Part shown: positions 5,269-5,921 of the stretch, piece by piece | How positions within the stretch are numbered: the first letter of the stretch is position 1 | How the letters are laid out: each line of letters starts with the position of its first letter | From: an uncultured Lachnospiraceae bacterium | GTDB taxonomy: Bacteria; Bacillota; Clostridia; Lachnospirales; Lachnospiraceae | DNA length: 5,921 nt | Reading direction: 5' to 3' | NCBI GenBank assembly: GCA_945827765.1 | Contig: CALZPS010000107.1 | Location: 1 to 5,921 of the forward strand | The notes under the pieces: generated by a model | Seen by the model: only the letters and a program-made list of their open reading frames with translations | What the model was told of the DNA's origin: nothing | Database searches by the model: none | Position numbers and translations under genes: made by a program

Positions 5269-5921
5269 TCAGTTAAAATCGGTCTCCGCCCATGGGAACT
5301 GAATCTGTCCGCTCAAATCAGGAGTTCCGTACAGGTCATACGGAGTCGCCTGATAAACATAGTAATTCACCCAGTTCGTATAGAGATTGTTCGCATGTGA
5401 GCGCCAAAGCAGCAACGGTTTCTGTTCCGGATCATTGTCGGGATAATAATTGACCGGCATCTGTATCGGCAGCCCTTTTCCCAAATCCCTCTTATACTCT
5501 GTATCCAACGTCATGCGGTCGTATTCAGGATGTCCCATCACGAATATCTGTCTTCCCTGCCCCGCCATACACAAGAACACCCCGGCCTCCGGAGAATCAG
5601 CCAGAATCATGATTCGCTCATCCTGCTCCAGCGCCTCTTTCGGCACTTCGGTATGTCTGGAGTGTGGTGCATAAAACACATCGTCAAAACCTCTCACCAG
5701 CGGAATCTTCCTGTTCCGTACATAGTGTGGAAATACCCCGAATTTTTTTTCTGCCAACGGCACTTTATCAATTCCGAAATGATGATAAATGCCCGCCTGT
5801 GCCCCCCAGCAAAGATGTAGGGTCGAGGTCACATTGGTCGTCGTCCAATCCATGATTTCCCTCAGTTCATTCCAGTAATCCACTTCTTCAAACGGCATTT
5901 GCTCCACCGGAGCCTCTGTAA
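5269..5921 (-). CDS. metA: Homoserine O-acyltransferase, MetA family (5' end outside window), probably acetyl-CoA specific
   Basis: MetA acylates the hydroxyl of L-homoserine, the first committed step of methionine synthesis. About 217 C-terminal codons are present; the start lies beyond base 5921. Spacings match E. coli MetA numbering exactly. If the Glu of APVEQM (codon 5904-5902) is residue 111, then the Cys of LHLCWGAQAG (codon 5811-5809) is 142, the catalytic nucleophile. The His and Glu of MGHPEYD (His codon 5532-5530) are then His235 and Glu237. Glu at 111 is the acetyl-CoA-type residue (Gly gives succinyl-CoA), so homoserine O-acetyltransferase activity is predicted despite the usual succinyltransferase family name. 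Upstream of APVE the sequence reads Thr-Glu rather than the common Thr-Gly. The C-terminus runs about 12 residues past the E. coli end by this numbering. The stop is TGA at 5271-5269, 33 nt before nrdD. Confidence 0.96.
   Translation of the reverse strand, partial: TEAPVEQMPFEEVDYWNELREIMDWTTTNVTSTLHLCWGAQAGIYHHFGIDKVPLAEKKFGVFPHYVRNRKIPLVRGFDDVFYAPHSRHTEVPKEALEQDERIMILADSPEAGVFLCMAGQGRQIFVMGHPEYDRMTLDTEYKRDLGKGLPIQMPVNYYPDNDPEQKPLLLWRSHANNLYTNWVNYYVYQATPYDLYGTPDLSGQIQFPWAETDFN

Noticed and set aside
5236..5400. NrdR box or promoter in front of nrdD
   Set aside because: I found no ACA-CTATATATAG-TGT-like palindromes and no paired -35/-10 in the metA end or the short gap.

Overview
The window looks like chromosomal DNA from an anaerobic, endospore-forming member of the Clostridia, most likely Lachnospiraceae. 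This is inferred from protein character (class III ribonucleotide reductase with its radical-SAM activase, a SpoVAF-type GerA spore protein, a Firmicute-style dUTPase and IF-3) and from an L20-type leader in front of infC. No database search was possible, so genus and species are not claimed.

All six genes lie on the minus strand, so transcription runs from high to low coordinates. In that order they are: metA (5' end outside the window, stop at 5269-5271), nrdD (5235-3118, GTG start), nrdG (3118-2621), dut (2633-2112), a spoVAF-like spore germination gene (1996-551), and infC (AUU start at 227-225, 3' end outside the window). The first four are tightly packed: 33 nt between metA and nrdD, a 1-nt TAATG overlap between nrdD and nrdG, and a 13-nt overlap between nrdG and dut. 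They probably share a transcript. nrdD/nrdG make dNTPs without oxygen, and dut removes dUTP and yields dUMP for dTTP synthesis. metA feeds methionine, hence S-adenosylmethionine, which NrdG consumes.

A 115-nt gap (1997-2111) separates dut from the spoVAF-like gene. It holds a perfect 10-bp inverted repeat whose gene-proximal arm lies between the Shine-Dalgarno sequence and the start codon. A 323-nt gap (228-550) precedes infC. It is filled by phased A-tracts, a TTGACA promoter, an L20-type attenuator with mutually exclusive antiterminator and terminator pairings, two small hairpins, and a strong Shine-Dalgarno placed for an AUU start.

I see no mobile element, CRISPR array, tRNA, rRNA or evident new multi-gene system. 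The genes are core or near-core. The points worth a second look are mostly regulatory (infC leader, spoVAF inverted repeat) and in active-site detail (MetA specificity residue).
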